The notes under the pieces are model-generated. The model was not told where the DNA came from. It searched no databases and worked only from the letters and a program-made list of their open reading frames with translations. Positions 49,101-62,085 of a DNA stretch of 64,000 nt are shown one piece after another (the first letter of the stretch is position 1; every line of letters begins with the position of its first letter). The DNA is from Eopsaltria australis (lineage: Eukaryota; Chordata; Aves; Passeriformes; Petroicidae), in the NCBI GenBank assembly GCA_034509425.1, contig JAVTVJ010000494.1, positions 744,001-808,000 on the forward strand, read 5' to 3'. Position numbers and translations under genes: made by a program.

Positions 49101-52100
49101 ACCATTATTCTTTTTTTTCCTGTTAAGTCTAATTCCTGTAGTGATATACATGAAAACTGGTTTTTAAAAAATAGTACAGAAATGCAATTTTACTGCTAAC
49201 CTTGTTCTTAGGCCACTTAAATACACGGATCTCTAAGATATCTGATATTAAATTTACCATAGGATAGGATCAATCCATTTTTTACAAATAAAGAAAGTGA
49301 TATTCTACGAATAAAAACATGACAGTTAAAATGAAAGACAGCTTATTACTCTTTATCATATGCCAAGGTGGCATATTAGATTGCTTGTTCTCCATTTCTG
49401 CAATTTAAAGATTAGGGTGGATTTTTGGTATCTACTGAATTTGACGTATCAGATTGATAAAAACAGCAGAGCAGAGAACATCCAATACAGGAATCAGATT
49501 CACCACAAATCAAATCTGAAGTGTGAGCTTATTCCAAATTCAGAAGGTCCTTGTAGCAGTGAGGATTCTGTCAGCTATGTAAGCATGACCTCATTCTATG
49601 GCTGCAGAGAAAATACAATTAAGTATAATTCTTTCGTTCTTGGATAATAGCATTTATTGTCATTCTCTCTCTGCACCTCCTTTCCAAAAACCTAAGCATT
49701 TTTATAGTTCATATATTCCGGAGATGTTTAGCATAGCAGGTATAATGAGCAAATTTTATTTCTGTTCTGCAATATATCTGGAGTACCTCATTAAAGTACA
49801 GGTACTATAAATGAAGGCTAGTAATATGCTGCTTTAAAATGCATTTAAACAAGAATTTGAAAATTTGCAACTATTAACCTTCAGTGGTAATGTTATAAAC
49901 TCCTTTGGTAGTTTACTGATGGGTAGGTGAACCAAAGTACTGATCTGTCAAGTGACTTCTTTAGGATTCATTAATGGTAAGGCTGGAATAAGTGTGACCT
50001 GTTTAGTTAAAAATGCAATCCTATTGATATCAGCAGAATTTTTGCTATTGTCTTCAGTGGGGCAAAAAGTGCCTTAATGATCTAGATTTCTGCTGCTTCT
50101 AACTATTTTTTTCCTGTTTAAAATAATGCTCAAATAGAACCCTGCATAGAGGGAATTAAGGCATTATTTTAATATAGACATAATAAATCTGTACTATTTG
50201 GAATTAAAAAATGAATGTGTGAAATAACTAACATTACTGCAGTGATACCAACCTGTTTCTTCAGTTAACTATGAAATCAATAGCTATATGGAACAGAAGA
50301 TCAATATCCTGCAAGTATAGAAGCCAGATAAGGAGTTTCTTAATGGAGATAAAACACCAACATTCACTATGCATTTGACTTAAATCTAGAGATGGGTGGA
50401 GAAGAAGAGACTCCTTCTGTGAGTTACTCTGCACACATTTCTTTTTATAAAACTTCTCCCTCTTCTTCTTTTTTTTTTTTTTCTTAAGAAATTAAATTTC
50501 TACTTCAGAAATCACATTCTGGCAGAGTGGAAGAGTTATCTTCTGTAGGAACACAAAGTCTAAGATCATGGACAAAGTATTATTAACAGGAGACAGAGAC
50601 ATTCCAGGAAGCCAAGTTAAACATCTTAAATCAGCATTAAGGTAAATCGATTAAAAAAATAGGGAGGGATAGCTAACACTCTTTAGTTTCTGCAGTGGTT
50701 AAATGAAACCTAAGACTAGCAATGGATTAGGGAAGGCTCCTTAGGAAGAGGGTTACAGCATGGAGGGACTGGATCAACTTTTATGAAAATGGCTTCTGCA
50801 GGAACTAGATGAGAGCTATTTTCATCTCTCCTTTCTGAAGGAAGCAAAAACCTATGATAGTTTGGGGCTTTGATTACATATATTTATAGTCCGAAGTGAA
50901 GTTCTGAATAATGATAAAAACTATACCTTAAGCTCCTGGAAAGATAACTTATTTCAAGTTTACTGCAGCAGGCATTAATTTTTTATGCACACTTATTCCT
51001 CAGGCCTTTTCCTACAGTATTTATTACTGTATATACAACATGTTACTGTAAGTAATAACAAGTCTTTAAAACTGGCAAAGTTAAACATGTCTTTCTTGCC
51101 ACACCAGTACGCTCTTCAAAAGTTTAGCTGCAAATTGTTCTTGCAAATCAAAACCTATTTTTTTAACTATAAAGACATTTTGAATGTAGAAGAAAGGAAA
51201 TCACAATTTGCTGAGTAGACGTAGGCTGTATATAATCAGAAACATTATAAGGGACTGACATTTCCTTGTTTTATGGCTCCACTCTGGTAATATTACTATT
51301 CTAATGTGATTTATAAAAAAGCAAAAACATAGTAAAGTATTTTTACTTTAAGAAGGCAACACTGAAGAAAACTAAAATGGAAAATCTGTTGTGAAAGTAT
51401 TCAGTGAAGACCAAACACTTTAGCCAAACAGCACAGAATACATGCTGTATGTTCATGCGACTCCAAGTAAAAACAAGCCAAGTGTAGACATAAGGAGAGG
51501 CAAAGAAATGGAAAAAAACCCAGCTCAAACCAACAGCATATATAATAGGTGATTACAGTGTTGCTTGAAAAAATTGTGTGAAAATACAAAAAAAAAGGAC
51601 ACAAATACTTGAAAGAGCCTCTATTACAGTGATTATAATTTTCTAATCAAAAATCCCTCTTCTTTACAGTGTTAACTGTGGTAGTGAGAAATCTGCCAGT
51701 GCCCAAATTAGTCTGGTATTTTCATGGTGTCAAATACTGTAATATGTACAACTGGCAAAGAACAACATAGTTTCATGTATCAAGTGCCAGCAGCAACACC
51801 CCTCTAGCAGTGCAGTTTAATGGAAGCTATCAGACTAGAGCACACTGAAAACCTCTCTCTTCCTCTTTTTTTGGCAACTTTAAAAATATAAAGACACAGT
51901 CATTACACTGGAATTTACATGACCTATTTTTCCAAACGTATGATTAACACATTACCAGCATCACACCCTTAAAGAAAAATGACTTTGTTTCTGATACTTG
52001 TCCAGACACTGAACACATGAAGTAAGGAAACAGTTCCTGGTACATGCATGAAACTGTCACTTGACACCACATGCACACACAAATTCCGATCAAGGCAAAT

Positions 52101-52640
52101 TTTCCTCCAGATTTTTCGACACATACAATAGCAGTGAATTGAATAATTATTTATTTTGCTTTTGTGAGTCATGGGAAGAAACATTAAGGCTTATGAGCAC
52201 ATCCTCTGTATGACTATGTATAGGCTTTATGTCTTGTATTAGAAGTGTAAATATTTGTCCTTGTTTATTTAAATATTGCACACTATATAGCTGCAAGATA
52301 AGTACTGAAATGGCAAAGTCACAGGCAAACTAGTAATGCCAAAATCAATTTATTTCCTAAAACATTAAATGTTTTGAATACGAATTTCAAATTTTCTTAC
52401 ATTACTTTTATTGAGGAATATATACATTGAGAAATCCTATATAAAAAAAACCTAATTTGCCTTTTGGTTGCTGTGCTACCAAATAGCCAGCACTTTGGGA
52501 CTGGGATCCCTACAAGCTCTAGACAAATTACCCCAAGCAGCCTTCTGCAGTTTTCACAAGACAACTATGGTGAGCTACCCTTGGGTACATAGGTCACCCT
52601 AAAACCAGCTATTATTTTTGCACTTGCTTATTCATTATTG
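46115..52640. other. Intergenic DNA
   Basis: AT-rich with scattered T-rich or G/T-rich runs (46510-46556, 49035-49063, 50469-50483). No gene, transposon or RNA gene recognised. Confidence 0.65.
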
Positions 52641-52679
52641 GCATTAAAATTAGAAGTTACACCTATAGTGAAACAGTTG

Positions 52680-53940
52680 GATCCTGGCGGCAGAAGGAGG
52701 CTCTCCAGGCCGTTAAGGAACTAGAAGTGGGAGTACCTGTGATTAAGACACAAAGCTTCCTGTGACTTCTTGGTCTCTCTTGTGAAGCATCTAAGATTAG
52801 GCGCTAAATAAGTAGACCTTTAGTAGTCTGCTGAAGGCCACATCTTCCATGTTTCCCCTCTTTGAAGGAAAATGAAGGGCAAATGAGGCTCAGGGATGCC
52901 TGTCCTTCGAATGGGATGAATCACACCATGAGGGGTCTGCGGGTTGGGAGGCAACCTTACTCCCTTGTGGAGGAACAGGCATAAGTATGTAAACGTGTTT
53001 TGCCTCAAACATTCTGACTGTTGTGACAGGAAAGTTGTGACTGTAAAAGAGGGTCCTGTGGAGGTGGGGCAGTGCTGTACGGAGCCAACTTTCTTTTCTG
53101 CCTTGAGACTCCTGCTCAGTGTGCCTGCATCAAGAGAGTGGTTGAGTCCCCCACTACAGGGCACCTCGCTATAAGGGGCTCCAGGATCACCACAGGCCTA
53201 ATTTCCTGGAGGGCTTTAAAGGGCTTAGGTTTGCATGCATGAATGAAATAGTGCAAAATTCTGTTTTACATAAGACACGTGCACCAGATAAATTGTAAAA
53301 GAAAGTGGATTGGTCTGTGTCTCCCTCCTCTCTTACCCCCGATCCAGACAACTAGGGAACCTGAAATGTTGTTGGGAGCATATTAAATTGCAAGCTTGTT
53401 AGCCAAGACTTCTGAGACCTTAAGTTTGTTGTGGGAGTTGGGAGCTTGTTGAAGTTTGTTGTAAAAGCTAAGGGCTTGTTAGCCAACGCTTTTGAGACTA
53501 AATAGTGGGCTATTTGCTGGAGTTAAGATGATTATACAATAAGACATAAGAATTCCCTGACACACGGATTGGTGTATTTGTTCAGTGTGATGAGAAGCTA
53601 TAAAGAACATCAAGCACCCTATCAAGTGGGTCATGACATCCCGTCGAGAGGGAGAATGCTTCTCCCCTTTCACAGGAGTGTCCTGTTTCTGTTCCCTAGG
53701 AAGAACACAGCGGGACACCTCCAGCAAATGTCCTCCTGAGGCATTGTGCCCTGATGGGAGGTGGCTGCATGCAGGTGGCAGGGAGGTCTCTGAAGACAAT
53801 GGGGCACAGGAATACATCTCCTGAGAACTGGATTTACAAGCATGAAGTAATGGAGACCCTGCCTATTATCTTGCTGGGACAGGCAGGGAGACAAGAGCTG
53901 ACAAGGATGCCTATGGCAATGTAATGAAGTCCTATTCTCA
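52680..53940. repeat. Unclassified repeat-like segment of higher GC
   Basis: Base composition and word use change here against the flanks. Open frames run on both strands (52820-53164, 53479-53817, 53633-53824) without any recognised domain. It includes an internal short tandem at 53394-53498. It could be a remnant of an ERV or DNA transposon, or simply unique DNA; I could not match it to a family. Confidence 0.35.
53394..53498 (+). repeat. Imperfect tandem/minisatellite-like repeat
   Basis: GCTTGTTAGCCAA plus a TGAGAC-ended 25-mer occurs at 53394-53418 and 53474-53498 with three mismatches. Between them AGTTTGTTGT also occurs twice, next to a shortened GCTTGTTGA unit. Confidence 0.75.
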
Positions 53941-54949
53941 GACATCAGTAATGGGTAAACTTCATATAATTTTCCAACGATATTTTAAAGCCCATTTGGT
54001 GACCATAAATTTCTCAGATCAACGAACTTCAATAAAACTACAGAAAAGTTCTCCCGGTAGAACCTTCTCATGTTGAGCATTGTTTGGCCTTTTTTTGTTG
54101 TTGTTGTTGTGTTTCTTTGTTTGTTTGGGTTTTTATTTGTTTGTTTTAAAAATAATTTTATTTTAAGAGCTCTGCCCCTAAAACCCTTTTGCACCTTGGC
54201 ATCAAGGTGTTGATAAATTCAAAACTCTTGTTCACTTAGTTTCTTTCATCGTGACTTCACAGCAGTTTTCATTTAAGGCTACTTATCATCATCTCAGTCC
54301 ATCAAGAACACATTTTTTTCTTTCATTTTTCCATAACCTTTCACTGTCCATCTCCATCAAGTGCAAATAACGAAGCCATCTCCTCCTAATCAGTAGCTCC
54401 TCCATTGTGTTGCAGGTCTTAACTTCCACAGCAATCACTGATGCCAGATCCCACCAGACACTCCTCAGCTTCCTTGAAAGCTCTCGATCTCGTCCACCGT
54501 TTACATGCCATTTCCCCTTCAGTAACAGCTTGCAGACACACCATAATTCCAGACTGTGGGACCTGTCTCTCCTCAACGTTAAAAATTGCTTAGTAAAACT
54601 GGGCAGCAGCAGCAGAAACGAAGCACTCGTGTTTTTTGTAACAAGTGTCTCACCTGTCACTACACAGCTGAGAGATGTCACCCTGGTAGCTGTCGGCGAT
54701 TCCCCGCCACTGCTGACCTCATCTCCGTACACTCCCCATCAGCTCGGCTCCCACCGCGCAGCTCTGCCCCCGCTCCCACGCCGGCTTCCCAGTCGGCTTC
54801 CAGGGCGGAGCTGCCCTCAGCCCTCAGCCCTCAGCCGGCCGGGGCGGGACCGCGGGCGGGCAGGGGCAGGGGCGGGGCGGTACCGCCTCCCGGGCTGCAC
54901 CTCCCCGGGCGGCCGGGGAGCGGCGCTGTGTCCCCGCGGCGCCCGCCCC

Positions 54950-55039
54950 GCCCGAGCCTCCCGTTCCCGCGCCCGCAGCCCCGCGCCCGCCGCCGGCGGC
55001 AGCGAGCGAGCCGAGCCGAGCCGAGCCGAGCCGAGCGAG
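54950..55039 (+). other. N4BP2: N4BP2 exon 1 (non-coding), 5' end approximate
   Basis: A donor GCGAG|GTAACG follows position 55039 in the CpG island, directly after a (CCGAG)5 tract. It is the best plus-strand donor in the island and fits a non-coding first exon joined to the acceptor at 62535/62536. The transcription start is not visible; 54950 is a guess. Confidence 0.5.
55011..55035 (+). repeat. (CCGAG)5 pentanucleotide repeat at the end of N4BP2 exon 1
   Basis: Five perfect CCGAG units end five bases before the exon 1 donor GT; a CGAG remnant follows. Confidence 0.9.
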
Positions 55040-58000
55040 GTAACGGCCGGCGGGGTCTGGCGGCGGGGCCGGGGAGGAGCTTCGCCCTCCCCCCGCTCCC
55101 GATAGGGCGCGGAGCTGTTCGCCGCGGTCTCTCGGGGGCGGGAAGCGGGCGGCCCCCGCGACGCGTCCCGTATGGCGGCGGGCCCGGGGGGCCCGTCCCT
55201 GGCGTCACTGCAGAGGAGTTGCCTGCGGGTGGGAGGGGAGGTGGCGGGGCGGGGACGGTGCAGCTTGACCGCCCGCCCGCCGTCGGGCTGTGGGCGCGGG
55301 TCGTCGCTGGCGAGAAGCGGCCGGGGCAGTGCGGTCGCGGACGGGCCCCTCCGCCGCCGGGCTGGGGCCGCTGCTCGGGCCTGCTCTCCCCGGGGCCTTC
55401 CTGTGGCCTCGGCGTTGCCCGCCGCTGTGGTGAGCGCCGCGGTGCCGGCGGCCTGTCCCCTCCGCCCGCCTGCCCCCTCCGCCCGCGGCGTCTCGTCGCC
55501 CGTCACCGAATTGCCCGGCCTTGTGCAGAAATCCCAGCTCCTGCCCTGGCGGCAGCTGTGGCCGCTGAAGGAAGGGTCAGGGCTAGCGAGTCGGTGGAAA
55601 GGCTTCGGCCGCCTGCCCCGCAGCAAACAGTGCGGAGTGCTCGTGAATTTCATTCCGCGAAGAACAGGGCCGCGCGAGATCAAGTCACTCCGTTCAAAAT
55701 GAAATCAAAAGATTCTAGGTACTCTAGGGGCTTGTTCGTTCTGAACAGTCGAGAACCTCTGAAACGTGTTTATCGTCAGGTTGTTTGTGACCTTCGTAGC
55801 ATAGTATGTCTCCGTGCTTTAGACAGTTTTGCTGATCCCGTACCATAAGGTCACTAGGGTTTTAGAGCAGCCTGACTTCAAATACGAGAAAAAAAGTACG
55901 TATTTACCAGTACTTTTCTTAACTCCTGTACTGAAAGACTAAGGACGGTGTGATTAAGAGATACTTAAATGCTATTTTATACAGTGCCTTGACAAAATTT
56001 AGTCTGCATCTTAGTCTTGCAGTGGAACCTTACAGTGAAAAGTTGTGAGTAACTCATATAGAATTTAAGCAAAAGAACTCTGAAAGGAGTAAAAGTTTTA
56101 GATAACTCGTCATTAGTTGTGATTTGAGAGCCAAAGGCTGAAATATAAACAGAGAAAATTATAGAAAGGCAGAAAAAGTTAAGTATGGTATATGCTTGTA
56201 AGGTTGAAAGTTTTAACCTTCATTCTTCCCGGCACAGTCACCCTGACTAGGACGGGGCTTGCTTGTGTCACGTGGTTGCAGCGCTTCTTTGCAGTTTGGG
56301 CTCCTGAAGACTCTAAAGAACTGGTGAGGGAAATGTAACAGCATCAAAGCACATCTTAAAATCTTGTATTTCATTTTTCAGTAGGCTTTTTCTTACTGTC
56401 TTTCGGTTTTTCTTTTATTTTAGCTGTGGAGTTTCCCTCTATTTCTTGTTGCCTTGTTTACACTTCAAAAAAAAAAAAACCCTTCCTCTCTTGCATTAAC
56501 GTTAATACATTTCATCTGGAGAAGCCACTGATACAGAGAGAATATAAAAATGTTACATTAGGGACTTTGGGGGGTTGTAAGTTTGAGGTGTAGTAGGTTT
56601 GAGGTGTTGCGCAGTCTCTTGTTTTTCACTCCTCCCTGTGAACTGATCTGTAATCTATGCTAGGTGGCTGATATAGTAAAATTATTATTTCAGGAATATT
56701 TATAGAGCTAAATTCACATGCAGAAGAACTCCATTAAAAATAATAATCCTTGAATTTTAAGAAGTTGCTGCCTTAGTTTTTCTCACAGAGGTTCTGCTAC
56801 TATAAAAATGGCAGTGGGGCATTAATTAGCTGTCAGTTGCACTGCCTGTCAGAACTGAGTAAGACTGAGTTTTGAATAGTCTCTGGAAGCATAATGTGGG
56901 CAAGTTGCAGCTCCAGGACTGCTAGAGTTCTTTTCTTTTTCCAAATACCTCTCTGTGATTTATGGTGTGGAGTAGGAATAAAATCTTAAGCAGTAGTACT
57001 GATGTCAGGTGTGGAATTGCAGAAGCAGCAACATTACCACAAGTTTTATCTTTGTCTCAGCCTGCTGCACTGCTCTGGAGTCTGGGCATAGGTCACAGTA
57101 ACACAGGTGGACTGTGTGGAGTCTGCGCTGTGAACAGTGCAGGTAGCCCAAGAGCTCTGCATCCTGGAAGGTCTCCCCTCAAAGCCGAATTTGCCGTGAG
57201 AAACCCTTTCTTCATCATGCTTTAGAGGGCTGTTAGCTGTATGGGAGAAGGACGTCAGAGGGAAGCTATAAAAGGATCAATTATCTTTAAACTCCCCTAG
57301 AGGTGGAAAGACATTTTACAGATATTCTTTCTGAAAAAAAGCACGAACTCAAATAAAACCCAAGCAATAACCATCTCCGCCTAAACAAGGAGAACAACTG
57401 GTTGTTTATTTTTTTTCTAGTTTGTCATAGTGCATATCTGCACTCTTCTTAACACTAAGGCCATTTGCATTGTTTTTGCCAAAATCCAAGACTTGTCCTT
57501 CAGTGCATAGCAAAAGAAAGGTGACTACAAAAGTAGCTCCTTTCAAGCAGACCTGGTGGTGGAGAACACACTCACTGGTGGCTTTCCTCCTCCCACATCA
57601 CTGATTTAATCATGTACATCCAGCAGATTTGCTTGTCCCTTTCTGGGAGCTCTCTGGAAGGGCTCTTAGCAAGAGCAGCTTTGTGGCTTGAAAGGAAACT
57701 GCACAATGTGGAGTTTGACAGCTTCTGTCACCTGTGAAACACTAACTGGCTGCCACTGCAGGTTGACTTCTCCTTGTAATTTGGCATGTGCAAAAGAGCT
57801 TTTGAGTCCTTCATAGCAAAAAGGGCTCTGTTCTTACTGCAAGTTGTGTTTGCTTCATAAGCGTCTACTTCAGATGAGTCTGTGCTGGTTTTGTACTCTT
57901 GAACTATGTGTGTAGTTGGATGAAGTTTTTGTTTTGTACTCAAAGGAATACTTATTTTTTTGCAGCAGCTTCTAAAGAATCTGTATGACCTGAGCCAGAC

Positions 58001-58974
58001 TTAAAAAAATCACAAAGGTGGAAAAAATTCTAGCAGAACAGATTGCATAAAGCAAATGCATGCAGGTTAGTTAGGAATGAGACATGTTTCTCAGTGTCTT
58101 GTACTTTGACAGAATTTGATGTGAAAAAGGAGGACCTTTGTTAAAACTGTTGAACTAGCATGAGACTTTAGAACGATTAGTGGGAATAACACAGAGTGGA
58201 AGAAGGAGAGAGTAGAAAAGATCCTTGAAGTGTTTCCAGAAGCACTGTCTTTAGCTGAGTATAGGTTTTCACATTCAGTGAGGAAGCGGCCTGTTCCCTT
58301 GCTGACTGCTGGCAGAAATGGATGAATGCAAAAAGTTCCCAAACCATCTCCTTTGCTACTCTTACACTTACTGAGAAAAATCTGCTGGAAGGCATTTCCT
58401 TTTTTTGTCTTTCCTTTTTTACCTTCGGTTTTTAGAGGAGGGACTCAAACACTGTCCAAAAAAGAAAAGCATCTTGTTTTATAAATATAGCTAGAAAGTA
58501 TAATGAATTTGTCTCAGCTTGATTTCATTAGCTGCTTTTCCTCTTGTGCTTGTATTAAAATACTTAATCATTTTTCTCCATTCAGGAAACCTCAAAGTGA
58601 AAATGAACAAATGTGGAAATAACCTTTGTTAAAAGGTTGTTCTGTAAAACCATTGAAAGACTTTTCAGCTTTTCCTGGTATGGCTTTTCTGAAGCCATTT
58701 TGTTGAGGTGAATAACTTTCTATGTCTGCAACATGTCCTTTATTTTGTAAATTTGGATTCTCATTATCAAGGTCTTGCTTAAGTGAAGTGCTTAGTATGT
58801 TTTGATGACAGTTTTTAATGCTTTGGAGCAATGGAATGAGATTAGATGTAAAGTGTGAGATGGATATCTCCATTTCTTGTGAAGAGTATTTGAGCCATCG
58901 ACTTGTCGTGTTGGGAGTGTGACAGAATAGTTGCTCCAAATTCTTTACCTAATTTAAGTGTACATGTTCAGTTT

Positions 58975-59108
58975 GCTTTTGGTGGTTTTTTGCATGTTTG
59001 GGGTTTTTTTGTTTGGTTGTTTTTTTTGTTTTGTTAATTGTTTTTTTTTTTTAAATTTTGTTTGGTGATGTTATTGGTGTTTGGGTTTTATTTTTTAAGT
59101 TTGTTTGG
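58975..59108 (+). repeat. G/T-rich low-complexity tract
   Basis: TTTGTTTGG- and TTTTTT-type words dominate, with almost no C on the plus strand. Confidence 0.8.
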
Positions 59109-61470
59109 AAGCACAAGACTTGCAGGGAGTGAGCTTTAGGCTAATATGTACGCTGGAATTAAGTCAGAGTTTGAGTAGACCTAACATCTTTGGTATGTAC
59201 ACAATGGATTAGGAGTTGGCAGATGTTTTGATGAACGGAAGTGCAGTTCTTTAGCATCAGTAGGACATTACAAATAAGTGGTGTAAGTAACATAATCTTA
59301 TTTTGATGTACCAGGTTTGATTTGCCCTATTTCCCACATGATGGAATGAATCTAGTCTTCACCAGCATGGATGCGTAGACCTTTTCAAGATGGTTAAGAA
59401 CTGTGGTGAAGAACCAAGTGGAATGACAAGTGAGGAAGCTAATGTTTATTTCTAACTAATTCTTCTTCTATTTATTTGTTATTTCTTTACCTGATGTAAG
59501 TCAGCTTTTTTAGATAAGAAATCATCTAAAAACTGAAATCAGGTAGGTATTCTTATCCTTAGGAAACTTACAGTTGAGCTCAGCTTGACATGTTGGGTAT
59601 TTATTTAAGATGTTAGCTGTTCTTAATCTACTCAAACCGTTCAAGTGTATTGCTCAGTGTTAAAACTTTGCTTGAAGTGAGCAAAATACAAATTTTAATT
59701 TGTATTCTGATAATTCTTTGTCAGGAGGAAGCATCCACTTCTGCTGACATCTGATTTGTATGTTAGAAAGTATGGTTTCCTGATAGAAGAGTGTAATATA
59801 GTTTTTAACGGCAGATCTTTATTAAATGTGCCATCAGTGGTGGTTTTGGAAAGATGAGAAAGGACCCACTGTGGGGCAACTCAGTGAAGCTAAAAATGTA
59901 AGTTCTGCGCTATTGCTATTTTATATGTATTACAAATAGAGATTTTTTTTTTTCCAGTGCCAGCATGTAAGTATATATGTGCATGTGTTTATTTGGTTTT
60001 TTTTGAAAGCCAGAAGATTCACATGGACATCAGGTGATAAATATTTTATGTAGTTTGAAATTAGAAAATTGTTCAAAAACCCCAAAAGCAAACCAAACTA
60101 AAAAGCTGTCACCACCACATCCCAACCAAAACCAAATTAACCTCTTCTATATATATGGAGTTAACTACCTTAAAGTATTCAGAGAAATTTAAAAATATAT
60201 ACAAATTGGGCAGCTTTGTTCATATTGCTTGGCTCTCGCGTTGCGTCCAAGGCTGGAGATTTCTTCTCTCCTTAAAAAGTGAAGTAATACCGATAAATTA
60301 TTTGCCATTTGAACTTGGTCACAGTTAAACCAGAAGTGTCTTATGCTGCTTATTGCTTTTAGTAAACATTCAGTAGTGGTTAGAATACTTCTCTGGTCTG
60401 TTTGCTTAAAAAATAAGGTTTTGTAATGACTTCAAAAAACTATATTTATTGCTGATGGCTTCCTAGTGCAATCTCTTTGATTTAATGAGTTTTGTGAATA
60501 CTTCTGGTATCAACTATAACTCAATTACAAAGTAGTTTGGTATTTTTCTTCCTCTGTTCTGTGTGTTCTGCCTCCTCTTGAATATTACCTGTTTGCTTCT
60601 CTTCCTATATTTGAGATGTTATGTGCAGTAGGACTTGCAGTCAGAGCATGTTTTTCAGCAGCATGTCCTTACAGGATTGATCATTATAAGAGAGCTGGAT
60701 TCAAACGCTGACAACACTTGAAGTGTTCTGCTTAAAGTCTATTGCTGCACAGTAATGTCAAGGTGCATGAATAACTTTCTCCCTTGCAGGATCTTTCCTT
60801 TGTCACTGAACCTCTTTTACTGAGGAACAGTCACATTTTTTAGCACTGTCAGCGTTTAAGTGAGGATAACCTTTTCTACTGGATTAATCAATTAGATACA
60901 GAAGTCTGGAAAACAAGATCTGCTGTAACTTTTTTTTTGATTGTTGCACGCTTCTTCATGACAGTAAAGAATGGTGTAAGGATGGCTAATCAAGAGAGGT
61001 GAACCAAAAAAAGTGTGATGAAGAAACCAGCTGCAATTGTCTCAGCTCAGTCTCGCTAACTAGCATTTTCCACTATGGTTTCTCCTTTATTTTTGGAAGT
61101 CTGCTTCTTCCTTTTCCTGTGTATTGTTTTCCTTGCCATGCATTTCAGGCTTCCTTGACCTCGTCATTGTTTCAGACATCCGTCTCATTTGTCTGTCTGA
61201 AGTCCATGTACGCATGGTAGAAACTCCTGGGATCCTAGACTTGTCTGTTTTGCTTTCATAAATTTCTGTGACTTGAGAACATAACAGTCAGCGTTCTGAT
61301 AAATGTTCCATCTCGTGGTTGTTGGAAGAGATTGATAGAGGACAATATAGAAGTGCTGTTTGAATCTGGCACTAATCTTGTCATTTCTGTGCCAGTGATC
61401 CAGGGAGGGAAGGTCTAAGTGAAAATGCAAGTGATTTATCTGCACATGTTGAATTGATCATCACTGGCAA

Positions 61471-61501
61471 AAATACCTGTTTTATATAAAAACAGGTATT
61501 T
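61471..61501. repeat. Perfect 13-bp inverted repeat, 5-nt loop
   Basis: AAATACCTGTTTT (61471-61483), loop ATATA, AAAACAGGTATTT (61489-61501). No transposon ends are obvious around it. Confidence 0.9.
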
Positions 61502-61904
61502 CATGGCCTACTCAGTAATTGCTTTTGGTAAATAGTAGCTCTTTGCTGTGATTAACTCCAGATTTCTAAGCCTAAGATTTGCTAGTCTTCTGAATAGTTA
61601 TTTGTAAGAAATATAAATTAGTTTATTCTGATCATCACAAGAGCTCAACACAGCCTTGATATTGATATAAAGAAAAAAAGGGAGACCATGCCATACTCCA
61701 TGCTTGTATTTCAATTATTAATTGCTTTCCTTTTCTGTACAAGATTAATGCAGTAATTGCAGTTACCGTAGATTCTGTAATGTTTTAACTAGATGTAATC
61801 AAAGGCTTCATGGCTGAAGTGTGGGGGGTGGACAGAAGTTTCTTCTTGCTTTATGGTTTATACAGTTGTAAAATGTTTTTAACAATTAAAAAAAACTCCA
61901 CACA

Positions 61905-62085
61905 GGCTGAGGCACTTCAGGATGTCACTTGGTTCAACCCAGCAATCAAGTGAAGCAGACGTGCTTGCAGCACGTTACTGGAGCCCTGAAGCAGCCTGGT
62001 TCAAGCAGGGCTGTTTAGTCAGATTTTGAGAATATGTGGGGTTGCAGACTCCACAACCTTTCTGCCAGTGTTTGAACACTGACGA
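61905..62085 (-). mobile_element. Old CR1 3' region fragment
   Basis: Words such as GGTTCAAGCAGGGCTG and GACTCCACAACCTTTCTGCC follow the reverse complement of the CR1 3' region (consensus recalled as ...ACTCCACAACCTCTCTGGGC...). Strongly diverged, without the terminal repeats. Confidence 0.5.

Larger units (their letters stand above)
54700..55650. promoter_or_regulatory. N4BP2: CpG island and promoter of N4BP2
   Basis: A strongly GC- and CpG-rich block starts about 350 bp upstream of the exon 1 donor and covers the start of intron 1. GGCGGG boxes are frequent, and GGCGGGAA (55137-55144) resembles an E2F half site. No positioned TATA box. The 420-, 232- and 288-codon open frames over this block are by-products of GC richness. 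Confidence 0.85.

Noticed and set aside
54586..55848. 420-codon plus-strand open frame, with a 288-codon frame opposite (54817-55683)
   Set aside because: Both strands are open together across the CpG island, the products are Pro/Arg/Gly/Ala-rich with no domain, and the frame runs through the exon 1 donor. This is the expected effect of few stop codons in GC-rich DNA.
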